This document shows, one piece after another, positions 27,280 to 37,220 of a DNA stretch of 64,000 nt. Under the pieces are notes generated by a model. The model worked only from the letters and a program-made list of their open reading frames with translations. It did not search any database and was not told where the DNA came from. This DNA is from Sulfuritalea sp. GTDB taxonomy: Bacteria > Pseudomonadota > Gammaproteobacteria > Burkholderiales > Rhodocyclaceae. Position 1 is the stretch's first letter; each line of letters begins with the position of its first letter. The stretch covers positions 1 to 64,000 of the forward strand of contig JAUSCI010000054.1 in NCBI GenBank assembly GCA_030651305.1, written 5' to 3'. The position numbers were made by a program, and so were the translations under genes.

Positions 27280-28107
27280 TTATGCCACCTTCAGGCCGGA
27301 GAAACCGAGAAAACTCAAGGCGAACAGGCCGGCGATGATGAAGGCGATCGGCAGTCCTTTGAACACCATCGGCACTGGCGCCATGTTCACCTTCTCGATG
27401 GCGCAGCTCATCAGGAACAGCGCCAGCGCGAAGCCGAGACCGGCGCCCAGCGACAGCCCGAAGGCCTGCAACATGGTCGCGCCGCTGGTGGCGTTGAGCA
27501 ACGGCACGGCAAGGATGATGCAGTTGGTGGTGATCAGCACCAGATAGATGCCGAACTTCTTGTGCAGAATCGGATTCACCTTCTTCAGGATCAGGTCGGT
27601 CGCCTGCACCAGGCAGGCGACGATGCCGATGAAGGCGATGATCTGCATGAATTCCAGCTTCAGTGGCACGAGGGCGATGGTGTTGAGCGCCCAGGCAATC
27701 ATCCCGGAGAGCACGCCGACGATGGTAAAGGTGACGCCCATGCCGATCGCCGTGTCCTTGTTGCGACTGACCCCGAAGAACACGCACAGACCAAGATAGC
27801 GGGTAAACACGAAGTTGTTGATCAAGGCCGAACCGATGATCACCGAGACCACCATGGCCAGCGGCGAAGGCGCGATATCCCAGGCTTGGTCCACACCCTT
27901 GGCCGTCAGTTGAAAGTGGTCCTGGCTGTTGAGCGTTTCGGCGGTGGTCAGGACGAAGCTGTTGGCCTGCGCCGCCGGCTTGACGGATACCACGGCCAGC
28001 GGAATGTCAGCGTCCGAACTGCGCACCAGACGTATCGCAGTCGCGTCGGCGGGCAGTGCGCCCTCGACCTGAATCTCGTGGGGAGAGATTACTTTCGCAT
28101 CAGCCAT
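27280..28107 (-). CDS. rnfA: Rnf complex membrane subunit RnfA with extra N-terminal domain
   Basis: RnfA of 275 residues, about 80 longer than usual. The conserved six-helix core begins near residue 80 (SPLAMVVSVIIGSALINNFV) with the RYLGLCVFFGVS segment. Residues 1-78 are a soluble, probably beta-rich extension (EIQVEGALPADATAIRLVRS) absent from ordinary RnfA. The start at 28107 has a perfect GGAGGAGG 5 nt upstream and overlaps the rnfE stop by 8 nt, so the extension is likely translated. RnfA with RnfE forms the membrane core holding a [2Fe-2S] centre. Confidence 0.93.
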   Translation of the reverse strand: MADAKVISPHEIQVEGALPADATAIRLVRSSDADIPLAVVSVKPAAQANSFVLTTAETLNSQDHFQLTAKGVDQAWDIAPSPLAMVVSVIIGSALINNFVFTRYLGLCVFFGVSRNKDTAIGMGVTFTIVGVLSGMIAWALNTIALVPLKLEFMQIIAFIGIVACLVQATDLILKKVNPILHKKFGIYLVLITTNCIILAVPLLNATSGATMLQAFGLSLGAGLGFALALFLMSCAIEKVNMAPVPMVFKGLPIAFIIAGLFALSFLGFSGLKVA

Positions 28108-28741
28108 GTGCTCCTCCTCCGGTCGGCAGCTTGTGCCCGCGTTTGACATCGACCCAGTTGAAAAGTGCCATGATCAGGCCGATGGTGAAAAACCCTCCTG
28201 CCGGCAGCACTACCAGCAGCAGCGGCTTGAACGGCAACACGGCGATGCCGAAGATGCTGCCGCTGCCCAGCAGTTCGCGGAAAGCGCCGGCCAGTACCAG
28301 GCCGACAAGGAAGCCCAGGCCCATGCCAAGTCCGTCCCAGAAGCACGGCACGACGCTGTGCTTCATGGAGAACAACTCCATGCGCGAAATGATGATGGCG
28401 AATGCCACGATCAGCTTCACGTAAAGCCCGACTTGCTGGTAAATATCGGCGAAATAGGCTGCCAGTATCATGTCCATGGCGCTCACCCAGATGGCGATGA
28501 GCAGCGTGAATACCGGAATGCGGATCTTCGGGTTGATGACGTGCTTCACCAGGGAGCCGGACATGCTCGACAGTACCTGCACGATCAGCACGGCGACACC
28601 CAGCATCAGGCCGTTCTTCACCGAAGTGGTCACCGCCACGGCCGGGCAGAGGCTCAAGGCCAGCCGGAAGATGGGGTTTTCCTCGAACAGACCACGCATG
28701 AGCATGGTCGAGACGGGCGGCGGCGGACGGTTCGCGCTCAT
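28100..28741 (-). CDS. rnfE: Rnf complex membrane subunit RnfE
   Basis: Membrane protein of 213 residues with six predicted helices. RnfE/NqrD signatures are the N-terminal GLFEENPIFRLALSLCPAVAVT and the central MELFSMKHSVVPCFWDGLGMG stretch. It pairs with RnfA in inverted topology to carry electrons across the membrane. It overlaps rnfG by ATGA and rnfA by 8 nt. Confidence 0.95.
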   Translation of the reverse strand: MSANRPPPPVSTMLMRGLFEENPIFRLALSLCPAVAVTTSVKNGLMLGVAVLIVQVLSSMSGSLVKHVINPKIRIPVFTLLIAIWVSAMDMILAAYFADIYQQVGLYVKLIVAFAIIISRMELFSMKHSVVPCFWDGLGMGLGFLVGLVLAGAFRELLGSGSIFGIAVLPFKPLLLVVLPAGGFFTIGLIMALFNWVDVKRGHKLPTGGGAHG

Positions 28742-29628
28742 AGATAGTTCCCCACGATGGTCATCCGTTTGCGGAAGTTACCGAGGGCAGTCTTTATGCC
28801 GGTAGTGACCGCCACGCTGCTGATGGTAGATCCGGTGATGGCGTAGATGTTCGGGTTCTTGGGCAGCATCTCGCGATACTTCTCCGCCCAGGGTCGGAAG
28901 GGCATGTCGCCGAGTTGTTCCAGCGCGGTCTGCCACTCCTGCGGCAGTGGATCCTTGATGACGCTGATCTTCTCGATGTCCGCCAGGCTCCTGCCGGCGA
29001 ACTGGTTCTTGAAGTAGCGCTGCACGATCTCGGCGCCGAGCCCCGGATCCTCCTCGTGCTCGATGATCTCCACGCCCTGTATGGTGTAGGTCGAGTCGAT
29101 GGCCATGAAGAAGCGCACCCAGGTCTTGAAGCCAAGGGTGACGCCCTCAACCACGTAGCCGACAGGCTGGGTGCCTTCCATGCCGACGAAGAAGCGGCCG
29201 GCGTACTTGAGGTGCTCCGGATTGGCGACCTTGACCTGCTTCTTCACCCATTCGTCCTTGACCTCGGCGGAACTCGTCGCGGCGACCGCTTCCGGTACAG
29301 CGAGCGCAGCCACCTCCTTGCCGTCCAGTTCCAGTTGCGCAAGTTTCTTGCCGGTCAGATAGATCACCTGCAGTTGCTTGCCCTCGCTCTTCAGGTAGCG
29401 ACGCACCTCCTGAATTCTTGCCTGCGGGCTCAGGCCAAGCAGACCGCGGATCATTGTTTCCTCGCGGACGTGCAGATTGTGTTCCTTGGCAGGCTGGGTC
29501 ACGAAATACAGGCCGCCGAGGATCATCGCGGCGACCAGACACACCACGGTAAGGCCCGCGGCGATGATCACCATCTCGCGCCCGTTGGGCGGTTCCTGAT
29601 TTACCACTTTACCGGTTACGCAGGTCAT
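28738..29628 (-). CDS. rnfG: Rnf complex flavoprotein subunit RnfG
   Basis: RnfG of 296 residues: one N-terminal membrane helix (about 19-44), then a periplasmic FMN domain. HEEDPGLGAEI (191-201) is the conserved EDPGLG loop. The covalent FMN site is TGSTIS (265-270), with Thr268 as the expected attachment residue to be modified by ApbE, encoded upstream. It is somewhat longer than typical RnfG (about 210 residues), the extra lying between about 60 and 150. ATGA couples it to rnfD. Confidence 0.94.
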   Translation of the reverse strand: MTCVTGKVVNQEPPNGREMVIIAAGLTVVCLVAAMILGGLYFVTQPAKEHNLHVREETMIRGLLGLSPQARIQEVRRYLKSEGKQLQVIYLTGKKLAQLELDGKEVAALAVPEAVAATSSAEVKDEWVKKQVKVANPEHLKYAGRFFVGMEGTQPVGYVVEGVTLGFKTWVRFFMAIDSTYTIQGVEIIEHEEDPGLGAEIVQRYFKNQFAGRSLADIEKISVIKDPLPQEWQTALEQLGDMPFRPWAEKYREMLPKNPNIYAITGSTISSVAVTTGIKTALGNFRKRMTIVGNYL

Positions 29629-30620
29629 GACGGCGCTCCACCGGCAGTGAGACGCTTGGGCCTGAACCAGTCGTTCAGCGCCGGAGTGAGAATGTTCATC
29701 AGCATGATCGCGTAGCAGATACCTTCGGGGTAACCGCCCCAGTTGCGAATAATTCCGGTCAGCAGGCCGATGCCCAGGCCGAAGATGATTTGTCCCTTGG
29801 GCGTAATCGGGCTGGTCACGTAATCAGTCGCCATGAAGAAGGCGCCCAACCAGATGCCTCCGGACAGCATATAGATCGTCGGCGCCGGCGAGAAAGGCGC
29901 CATCAGTGCGACGCCGACCAGGATGCTGAGCGGGATGTAAAGCTTGATGATTCCCTTCCAGAAGAGGAAAGCGGCGCCGAGCATGATCATCAGCACCGAC
30001 ACTTCGCCGACCGAGCCGGCGCGCATGCCAAGGAAGAAGTCAAGCCACAGGTGCCCACCGTCGGGAACCGCAGCCAGAATCTTGTTCAACGCCTCCTGGC
30101 CGCCGAGCTTGATCTGGGCCAGCACCGTAGCGGAGGAGACGGCGTCGACATTGCCGAGGGCGGGCGTCAACCAGCGCGTGGTCATCTCTACCGGGAAGGT
30201 GGCCATCATCATCGCCCGCCCGACCAGAGCTACGTTGAAGATGTTGTAGCCCAGGCCGCCGAACACCGCTTTGGTGAAGACTATCGCCAGCACGCCGCCG
30301 ATGAAAGGCATCCAGATCGGGATCGCCGGCGGCAGGGTGAATGCGAGCAGCAGGCCGGAGCAAAAAGCGGAGCCATCCGGTACGGTCGATTCAGTCTTGG
30401 CGATGCGGCAGGCCAGATACTCGGCTGTGATGCAGCCGAGTATCGATGACGCGGTGACGGCAAGCACCGGCCAGCCGAAAACGGCCCAGGCCCAAAGCAG
30501 CGCCGGCAGCAACGACAGGTTGACCATCCACATGATCTGGCCGGTGGTGCGACCCGAGGCGATGTGCGGGCCGCTGGACAGGTGCAGGGTCGGGGGCGAC
30601 GTAACTTCGGCTTCGCTCAC
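29625..30620 (-). CDS. rnfD: Rnf complex membrane flavoprotein subunit RnfD
   Basis: Membrane protein of 331 residues with about nine helices. The covalent FMN motif is VSSATV (161-166), with Thr165 as the attachment site. GGLGYNIFNVALVGRAMMMATFP is the RnfD/NqrB signature. It is expected to take part in ion translocation. Start and stop overlap its neighbours by ATGA on both sides. Confidence 0.95.
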   Translation of the reverse strand: MSEAEVTSPPTLHLSSGPHIASGRTTGQIMWMVNLSLLPALLWAWAVFGWPVLAVTASSILGCITAEYLACRIAKTESTVPDGSAFCSGLLLAFTLPPAIPIWMPFIGGVLAIVFTKAVFGGLGYNIFNVALVGRAMMMATFPVEMTTRWLTPALGNVDAVSSATVLAQIKLGGQEALNKILAAVPDGGHLWLDFFLGMRAGSVGEVSVLMIMLGAAFLFWKGIIKLYIPLSILVGVALMAPFSPAPTIYMLSGGIWLGAFFMATDYVTSPITPKGQIIFGLGIGLLTGIIRNWGGYPEGICYAIMLMNILTPALNDWFRPKRLTAGGAPS

Positions 30621-31981
30621 GTGGTTTTCCTCTCTTGGCGACGGTAGGCGGCCTTTGCCACCTGCATGAATTGCACCAAGGGCCGGTGGGATGGGCAGCT
30701 ATACGAGCAGCAGCCGCATTCGAAGCATTCCTTGACGCCGAACTGCAAGGTTTCCAGGGGCCGGCCTACCTCCATGTACTGGGATACGCGGTTGGGCTCC
30801 AGCCCCATCGGGCAGGCATCGACGCATTCGCCGCAGGAGATGCAGGGCTGGTAGTGAGTGATGCTGGTTTCCGCCGCGGTCAGGAACAGCAGACCGCTGG
30901 TGCCCTTGGTCACCGAAACGTCGAGATCGGCGATGGTGCGCCCCATCATCGGGCCGCCGAGCAGGATCTTCACTACGTCGCCGGCATAGCCGCCGCAATG
31001 GGCAATGATGTCCTCGACCGAGGTACCGATCGGCACCCTGAGATTCTTCGGCGACAGGATGCCCCGCCCGGATACCGTCACGACCCGTTCCATCACCGGT
31101 TTGCCATTGCGGATCGCATCGAGGCAGGCAATGGCGGTGGCAACGTTCTGCACCACCACGCCAACGGCGAGCGGAAGGCCGCCCTTGGGCACCATGCGCC
31201 CGGTCAGCGACTGCACCAGTTGCTTCTCCGAGCCCTGCGGATAACGGGTCTGGGTGACCACCACCGTCATCTTGACAGGCGGCTCCATCTTGTCGAGGCC
31301 GAGTTCGGCGATGGTCTGGCGCAGCTTTTCGGCGGCAGGCTGCTTGTTGTCCTCGACGCCGATGACGCAGTTGGCGACGCCGATGATCCTGGCAATCAGC
31401 CAGGAGCCGAGTACGACCTTCTCGCTCTCCTCCAGCATCAGCCGGTAGTCGCAGGTCAGATAGGGTTCGCACTCCGAGCCGTTGATCACCAGGGTGTCCA
31501 CCTTGGCGTCCTTGGGCAGGGAAAGCTTGCGATAGGTCGGAAAGGCGGCGCCGCCGAGTCCCACCACGCCGGCATCGCGAATGCGCTCGAGCATCTGCGC
31601 CACCGGCAGCGTTTGCCAGCCAAACTGCTCCGGAAACTGGGGATCGTCTTCGCTGGGCTTGACCTGGATGGTGATGACCGTGTCGTAGACCAGCGACGCG
31701 TGGGGGCCGGTCGCCACGCCCTTGACGATGCCGCTGACCGGTGCATGCAGTGAAACGCCACCCGGCACTTTGGCGATGACGTCACCGCGCTTGACCTTGG
31801 CCGCCTTGGCCACCAGCGGTTCGGCCGAAGCGCCGAGGCTCTGGCTCACGGGCAGGTACACGTTGGTCGGGATGAAATCCTCGATGGGCAGGTGCTCGGT
31901 GAGTTCCTTGTGTTCGTCGGGATGGACGCCCCCGCGCGAGAAGGTGGGCAGTGCAGAATTGCGCCAGGAAAACAGACTCAT
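30617..31981 (-). CDS. rnfC: Rnf complex NADH-binding subunit RnfC
   Basis: RnfC of 454 residues. The N-terminal barrel begins SRGGVHPDEHKELTEHLPI. It is followed by the NADH/FMN-binding region (GLGGAAFPTYRKL, NGSECEPYLTCDYRLM) and two ferredoxin clusters near the C terminus (CISCGECVDACPMG and CFECGCCSYSCPSH). It is the cytoplasmic module that reduces NAD+ with ferredoxin electrons or the reverse. AAGGG lies 9 nt before ATG 31981; a TTG at 32002 is a weaker alternative start. Confidence 0.95.
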   Translation of the reverse strand: MSLFSWRNSALPTFSRGGVHPDEHKELTEHLPIEDFIPTNVYLPVSQSLGASAEPLVAKAAKVKRGDVIAKVPGGVSLHAPVSGIVKGVATGPHASLVYDTVITIQVKPSEDDPQFPEQFGWQTLPVAQMLERIRDAGVVGLGGAAFPTYRKLSLPKDAKVDTLVINGSECEPYLTCDYRLMLEESEKVVLGSWLIARIIGVANCVIGVEDNKQPAAEKLRQTIAELGLDKMEPPVKMTVVVTQTRYPQGSEKQLVQSLTGRMVPKGGLPLAVGVVVQNVATAIACLDAIRNGKPVMERVVTVSGRGILSPKNLRVPIGTSVEDIIAHCGGYAGDVVKILLGGPMMGRTIADLDVSVTKGTSGLLFLTAAETSITHYQPCISCGECVDACPMGLEPNRVSQYMEVGRPLETLQFGVKECFECGCCSYSCPSHRPLVQFMQVAKAAYRRQERKTT

Positions 31982-31998
31982 CCTTTTATACCCTTCGC

Positions 31999-32997
31999 TC
32001 AAGCATTCACTGTGGCGACCACACCCTGGGGCGTGACGAATATCGCCTGCTCACCACCACCGGCCTTGAGGACCGTTTGACGCTTGTCGACCGGGACCAT
32101 CAGCATGGCGGTGGACAGGCCGTCGGCGGCGATGCCGGAGTCGGCCACCACCGAGACGCTGAACATGGCCGGAGCCGTCCCGCCGGTGCGGGTGTCGAAG
32201 ATGTGGGTGAAGCGTCCGGCTTTGTCGAGAATGGTGCCGTAGCCGCCGGAGGTGGAGATGCACTTGTCGACCACGTCGAGGCTGGTGATTGTCTGCGTCC
32301 GGTCGGCCGGATTGGCAATGCCGATGCGCCAGGCCGAACCATCGGGCTTGGCCGAAAAGACACGCGGCTCACCCATGTCCACCAGCATGCGGTCGAAGCC
32401 GTGTGCGCGCAACTGTTCGGCAACCCGGTCCGTAATGTAGCCCTGGGCGCCGCTGTTCAGCGTCAGGCCCATGCCGGGGCGGGCGAAGGCGATGCGGTTC
32501 GAAGCATGATCGACCTCTACCTGGCGCCAATCGACCAGCGTCAGCGCCTTATCAATATCTTTCGCGGAAGGGCCGGCCGGGTCGGAATTGGCGGCAGTGA
32601 AATGCGAGGAATACAGATTCCAAAGCGGCTGCACTGTCGGGTCGTAGGCGCCGTCGCTGATCTTCGCCAGGAACAGCGCACGCTCAAGCATGTTGATCAG
32701 GTCAATGGGCGCCTGTTCGAGTTTTCCCTGGCGATTCAGCAATGAAATCGCGCTATCGCCACGATAGATGCTGAAGATCGCTTCGAGACGCCGCAACTCG
32801 GCCAGGGCCGCGGAGATGGCTCGCTGCGCGATCATCTCGTCGGTGTGGTAGAGCCGGATCGAGGCCGGCCCCCCGAGGGCGGTGCCCTGCCAGCTGACCA
32901 GTCGGGCCTGCGCGCCACCCGCCTTGAGCAATAGCGGCAAACCTGCTGCTACAGCCACAAAGGCGATGAAGCGACGGCGGGACACAGGAATGCGCAT
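31999..32997 (-). CDS. apbE: FAD:protein FMN transferase ApbE
   Basis: Protein of 332 residues that attaches FMN to RnfD and RnfG threonines. A twin-arginine-like signal (SRRRFIAFVAVAAGLP) directs it to the periplasm. Family motifs are SIYRGDSAISLLNR, NSGAQGYITDRVAE (FAD binding) and the C-terminal HIFDTRTG and ADGLSTAMLM loops. Its position directly before rnfC supports a role in Rnf maturation, and possible dependence on the Tat genes at 51.5-53 kb is of interest. GAGG precedes the start by 8 nt. Confidence 0.94.
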   Translation of the reverse strand: MRIPVSRRRFIAFVAVAAGLPLLLKAGGAQARLVSWQGTALGGPASIRLYHTDEMIAQRAISAALAELRRLEAIFSIYRGDSAISLLNRQGKLEQAPIDLINMLERALFLAKISDGAYDPTVQPLWNLYSSHFTAANSDPAGPSAKDIDKALTLVDWRQVEVDHASNRIAFARPGMGLTLNSGAQGYITDRVAEQLRAHGFDRMLVDMGEPRVFSAKPDGSAWRIGIANPADRTQTITSLDVVDKCISTSGGYGTILDKAGRFTHIFDTRTGGTAPAMFSVSVVADSGIAADGLSTAMLMVPVDKRQTVLKAGGGEQAIFVTPQGVVATVNA

Positions 32998-33050
32998 GAT
33001 GACAGCCTCAACAAAGCTGACCCCGGAAGGATCAGGAAAAGCGTGACTTC

Positions 33051-33092
33051 GTTAAACAAGAGCACCCGGCGGCACGTTATTCCGCCGAGTGC
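33051..33092 (-). terminator. Putative intrinsic terminator between ferredoxin and apbE
   Basis: Arms GCACCCGGCGG (33062-33072) and CCGCCGAGTGC (33082-33092) pair with one mismatch; on the minus strand the stem is followed by TCTTGTTT. A second hairpin, GGCCGG/CCGGCC (33118-33136), lies between it and the ferredoxin stop. Probably attenuates transcription from korAB-fdx into apbE-rnf. Confidence 0.5.
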
Positions 33093-33147
33093 CCCGAGCA
33101 AGCAAGCGAGCCAACGCGGCCGGACTATTCCCGGCCACCCGAATCCC

Positions 33148-34453
<1,306 letters not shown>

Positions 34454-34460
34454 TGTTTCC

Positions 34461-36302
34461 TCAGCACAATTCCAGGATGCGGTCGTAGATTTCGGTGACC
34501 ATGAGGGGCTTGCCCTGTATCTTGTTCAACTGGACCACGTCGCTCAGGTAGCGTTCACGCAGCAGCCGCGAGAGTTGTCCCAAATTGGTTTCGGGAACCA
34601 GTACCTTCTTGTAACGACCGATTATGTCGCCGAGATCGGCAGGCAGCGGATTGAGGTGGCGCAGATGAACGAAGGCCACCGATTTGCCCGCGGCACTGGC
34701 CTTCTGCCAGGCCTGGGCGATCGAGCCGTAGGTGCTGCCCCAGCCGATCACCAGCAGGTCGCCCTTGGCGGGACCCTCGACCTTCGAGGGCGGGAAATCC
34801 CTGGCGATGCCGGCAACCTTGGCGGCACGCGTTTCGCACATGATCTGGTGATTCAGCGGCTCGGAAGAAATATTGCCGGTCAGGGCGTCCTTCTCCAGAC
34901 CGCCGATGCGATGCTCCATGCCGGGCGTACCGGGGCGAACCCAGGCACGCGCCAGATTTTCATCGCGGGCATAGGCATGGAAGCCCTTCGGGTCGGTACG
35001 ATACTTGACTTCCATCTTCGGCAAGCTGGCCACATCGGGAATCAGCCATGGTTCCGAGGCATTGCCGATACCACCCTCTGTCAGCAGGATGACGGGCGTC
35101 ATGTACTTGACGGCGATGCGGAAGGCTTCCAGCGCGGCGTCAAAGCAATCGGACGGCGAGTTGGCGGCGATCACCGGAATTGGGCATTCGCCGTTGCGGC
35201 CATACACGGCCTGCAGCAGATCTGATTGCTCGGTCTTGGTCGGAATGCCCGTGCAGGGACCCGCACGCTGGACATCGACGATCACCATCGGAATTTCGAG
35301 GATGGCCGCCAGGCCCATCGCCTCGGTCTTGAGCGCCAGGCCAGGCCCGGATGTTGTCGTCAAAGCCAGTGAGCCGCCATAGGAAGCGCCGATGGTCGAA
35401 CAAATGCCGGCGATCTCGTCCTCCGCCTGGAACGACGTCACGTTGTAGTGCTTGAGGTTCGCGAGCTCCTGCAGGATCTCGGTCGCCGGCGTGATCGGGT
35501 AGGAACCGATGAACAGCGGCACCCCGGAAATCTCGGAAGCGGCGACGAAACCGAGTGCGGACGCCGTGTTACCGGTGATGCTGCGGTACTTGCCCGGTTT
35601 GGGCGTAGATTCGCGCATCTGGTAGGAGACGGCGAACATCTCGGTGGCTTCGGCATAGGCATAGCCCGTCCGCAGTGCGGTGATGTTGGCCGCGGCGACT
35701 TTCGGCTTCTTGGCGAACTTCTTCTCGATGTCGGTGATTTCCTTGTCCACCGGGCGGCTGTAGAGGCACATCATCAGCCCCAGCGAGAAGTAGTTCTTGC
35801 ACATGCCTACTTCTTTCTTGCCCAGGCCCGAGTCTGCCAAGGCATTCGCGGTCAGCGTGGAAATGTCAATCGAGTAGAGGCGATACCCCTGCAGGCTGCC
35901 ATCGGTCAGCGGGTTGCTCGCGTACTTGGCCTTTTCCAGGTTGCCCGCAGTAAAGGCGCTGTTATTGACGATGAGGATCCCGCCACGCTTGACGTCCGGC
36001 AGGTTGGTCTTCAAGGCGGCGGGATTCATTGCTACCAGCACGTCCGGCGCGTCGCCGGAGGTAAACACCTGGCTGGAGGAGTACTGGATCTGATAGCCGG
36101 AAACGCCGTACAGCGTACCGGTCGGGGCACGAATTTCAGACGGGTAATCGGGGTGGGTGACGAAACCGTGGCCTGCTTTGGCGACCGCCTTGGAAAACTC
36201 GGTGCCGGTGAGTTGCATGCCGTCGCCGGAGTCTCCGACGAAGCGGATGACGACGCTGTCGAGCTCCTCGACTGGACGTGCCGTTACGGATTCATTGGAC
36301 AT
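34461..36302 (-). CDS. korA: 2-oxoglutarate:ferredoxin oxidoreductase alpha subunit (gamma-alpha fusion)
   Basis: Protein of 613 residues with an N-terminal gamma domain (VVIRFVGDSGDGMQLTGTEF, about 15-195) fused to the alpha domain (SYPITPATEILQELANLK, about 270-610). QAEDEIAGICSTIGASYGG and TTSGPGLALKTEAMGLA are typical. The ATG at 36302 is chosen because an upstream TTG start would add an atypical stretch; no strong ribosome site is visible for either. It is the first gene of korAB-fdx and probably of the whole Rnf block. Confidence 0.94.
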   Translation of the reverse strand: MSNESVTARPVEELDSVVIRFVGDSGDGMQLTGTEFSKAVAKAGHGFVTHPDYPSEIRAPTGTLYGVSGYQIQYSSSQVFTSGDAPDVLVAMNPAALKTNLPDVKRGGILIVNNSAFTAGNLEKAKYASNPLTDGSLQGYRLYSIDISTLTANALADSGLGKKEVGMCKNYFSLGLMMCLYSRPVDKEITDIEKKFAKKPKVAAANITALRTGYAYAEATEMFAVSYQMRESTPKPGKYRSITGNTASALGFVAASEISGVPLFIGSYPITPATEILQELANLKHYNVTSFQAEDEIAGICSTIGASYGGSLALTTTSGPGLALKTEAMGLAAILEIPMVIVDVQRAGPCTGIPTKTEQSDLLQAVYGRNGECPIPVIAANSPSDCFDAALEAFRIAVKYMTPVILLTEGGIGNASEPWLIPDVASLPKMEVKYRTDPKGFHAYARDENLARAWVRPGTPGMEHRIGGLEKDALTGNISSEPLNHQIMCETRAAKVAGIARDFPPSKVEGPAKGDLLVIGWGSTYGSIAQAWQKASAAGKSVAFVHLRHLNPLPADLGDIIGRYKKVLVPETNLGQLSRLLRERYLSDVVQLNKIQGKPLMVTEIYDRILELC

Positions 36303-36433
36303 GTTTTTCGCTTTCGCTATTGGTTGGTTGCCATAAATATTCCCAAGAACACGCTCCAAAATGAACTTACTTGGCCAGAAAAGCGCGTTACTTGGGATTA
36401 ATGCAATGATCGCCGCGTAGAGCAGTAGGGCTG

Positions 36434-36447
36434 TTGACAGAGATCAA
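36434..36447. promoter_or_regulatory. FNR/ANR-like binding site upstream of korA
   Basis: Reads TTGATCTCTGTCAA on the minus strand, nine of ten matches to the FNR consensus (TTGAT, four bases, ATCAA). A GATCAT hexamer about 30 nt downstream of its centre (36407-36412) could be the -10 of a class II FNR promoter for korAB. The site could also serve the plus-strand erythrin gene. Match by eye only. Confidence 0.5.
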
Positions 36448-36553
36448 GAAGACGCCAAAAAAAACAACCGACAATGCTAGCCCACGGCAATCTTCATGCG
36501 GTGATACCTGCCTCGGTCGGGCATGGTGACTACAAAATTCAGAGGCGGCCTCG

Positions 36554-36575
36554 TTTGTAAGATTTTTGTAAGATT
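36554..36575. repeat. Perfect 11-bp tandem duplication
   Basis: TTTGTAAGATT occurs twice with no spacer (36554-36564 and 36565-36575), 41 nt before the erythrin start. One unit equals about one helical turn, as in tandem regulator sites. Confidence 0.8.
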
Positions 36576-36616
36576 GAAATCGCTACCCTTCGCTAAACCC
36601 TGTCCCTTAGGAAAAG

Positions 36617-37138
36617 ATGATGACTCAACTGGATATCTCGAAACTGAATCTGCAGGATGCACTCGATATGGCGGTGCTGGTCGAAAAGGAAGCGGAAGAA
36701 CGCTACCTCTGGTTTGTAGACCTGCTCGGAGAGCACTACACGGGCGATGCGGCGGATTTCTTCAAGACGATGGCTGGTTACGAGCGGCGCCACGGCGAGG
36801 AACTCGCGGCGCGCAGACGTTCGCTTTTTGGCGATGCCCCGGCGCGGATCACGGCGGACATGATCGAAGATGTCGAGGCTCCGGACAGTGGCAAGCCAAG
36901 ACCCAACATGTCGCCGCGACATGCCATCGACGTCGCGATGGAATCCGAAATCAAAGCCTGGGAGTTTTTTGACAATGCCTTGCGCGGCATTCAGGACAGC
37001 TCAGTGCGCAAGCTTTTCGAGGAACTCAGGGATGAAGAAGTAGAGCATCAGAATCTCCTGAAAGTACAGATGGCGAAATATCCCGATACGCTCGACCCGG
37101 ACGTAGATCCGGATGCGGTCGATACGCCTGCGCTGTAA
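36617..37138 (+). CDS. Rubrerythrin/erythrin-like di-iron protein
   Basis: Four-helix ferritin-like protein of 173 residues with the di-iron pattern of rubrerythrins: Glu in VEKEAEERY (about 23-30), ExxH in YERRHGEE (56-59), Glu in MESEIKAWEFF, and ExxH in RDEEVEHQNLL. No rubredoxin domain is present. Such proteins act in peroxide detoxification or iron handling in microaerobic or anaerobic bacteria. It diverges from the anaerobic korAB-rnf operon. AGGA precedes the start; ATG at 36620 is an alternative. Confidence 0.85.
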   Translation: MMTQLDISKLNLQDALDMAVLVEKEAEERYLWFVDLLGEHYTGDAADFFKTMAGYERRHGEELAARRRSLFGDAPARITADMIEDVEAPDSGKPRPNMSPRHAIDVAMESEIKAWEFFDNALRGIQDSSVRKLFEELRDEEVEHQNLLKVQMAKYPDTLDPDVDPDAVDTPAL

Positions 37139-37220
37139 GAATGCCTTTTCACTGATCCGGCGCGCCTGACCGCCGGATGCGGCGGGCCTGCGCGGGCAGG
37201 AAGCTCGGCATAGCCGCGGG

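Larger units (their letters stand above)
36303..36616. other. Intergenic region between korA and erythrin (314 bp)
   Basis: Divergent control region. It holds an FNR-like box (36434-36447) and an 11-bp tandem duplication (36554-36575). A short A-run lies at 36458-36465. No small gene or hairpin terminator could be supported. Confidence 0.6.

Noticed and set aside
37156-37177. Hairpin CCGGCG/CGCCGG between erythrin and the Nif3 gene, considered as a terminator
   Set aside because: No T-run on either strand; kept only as a possible stem.
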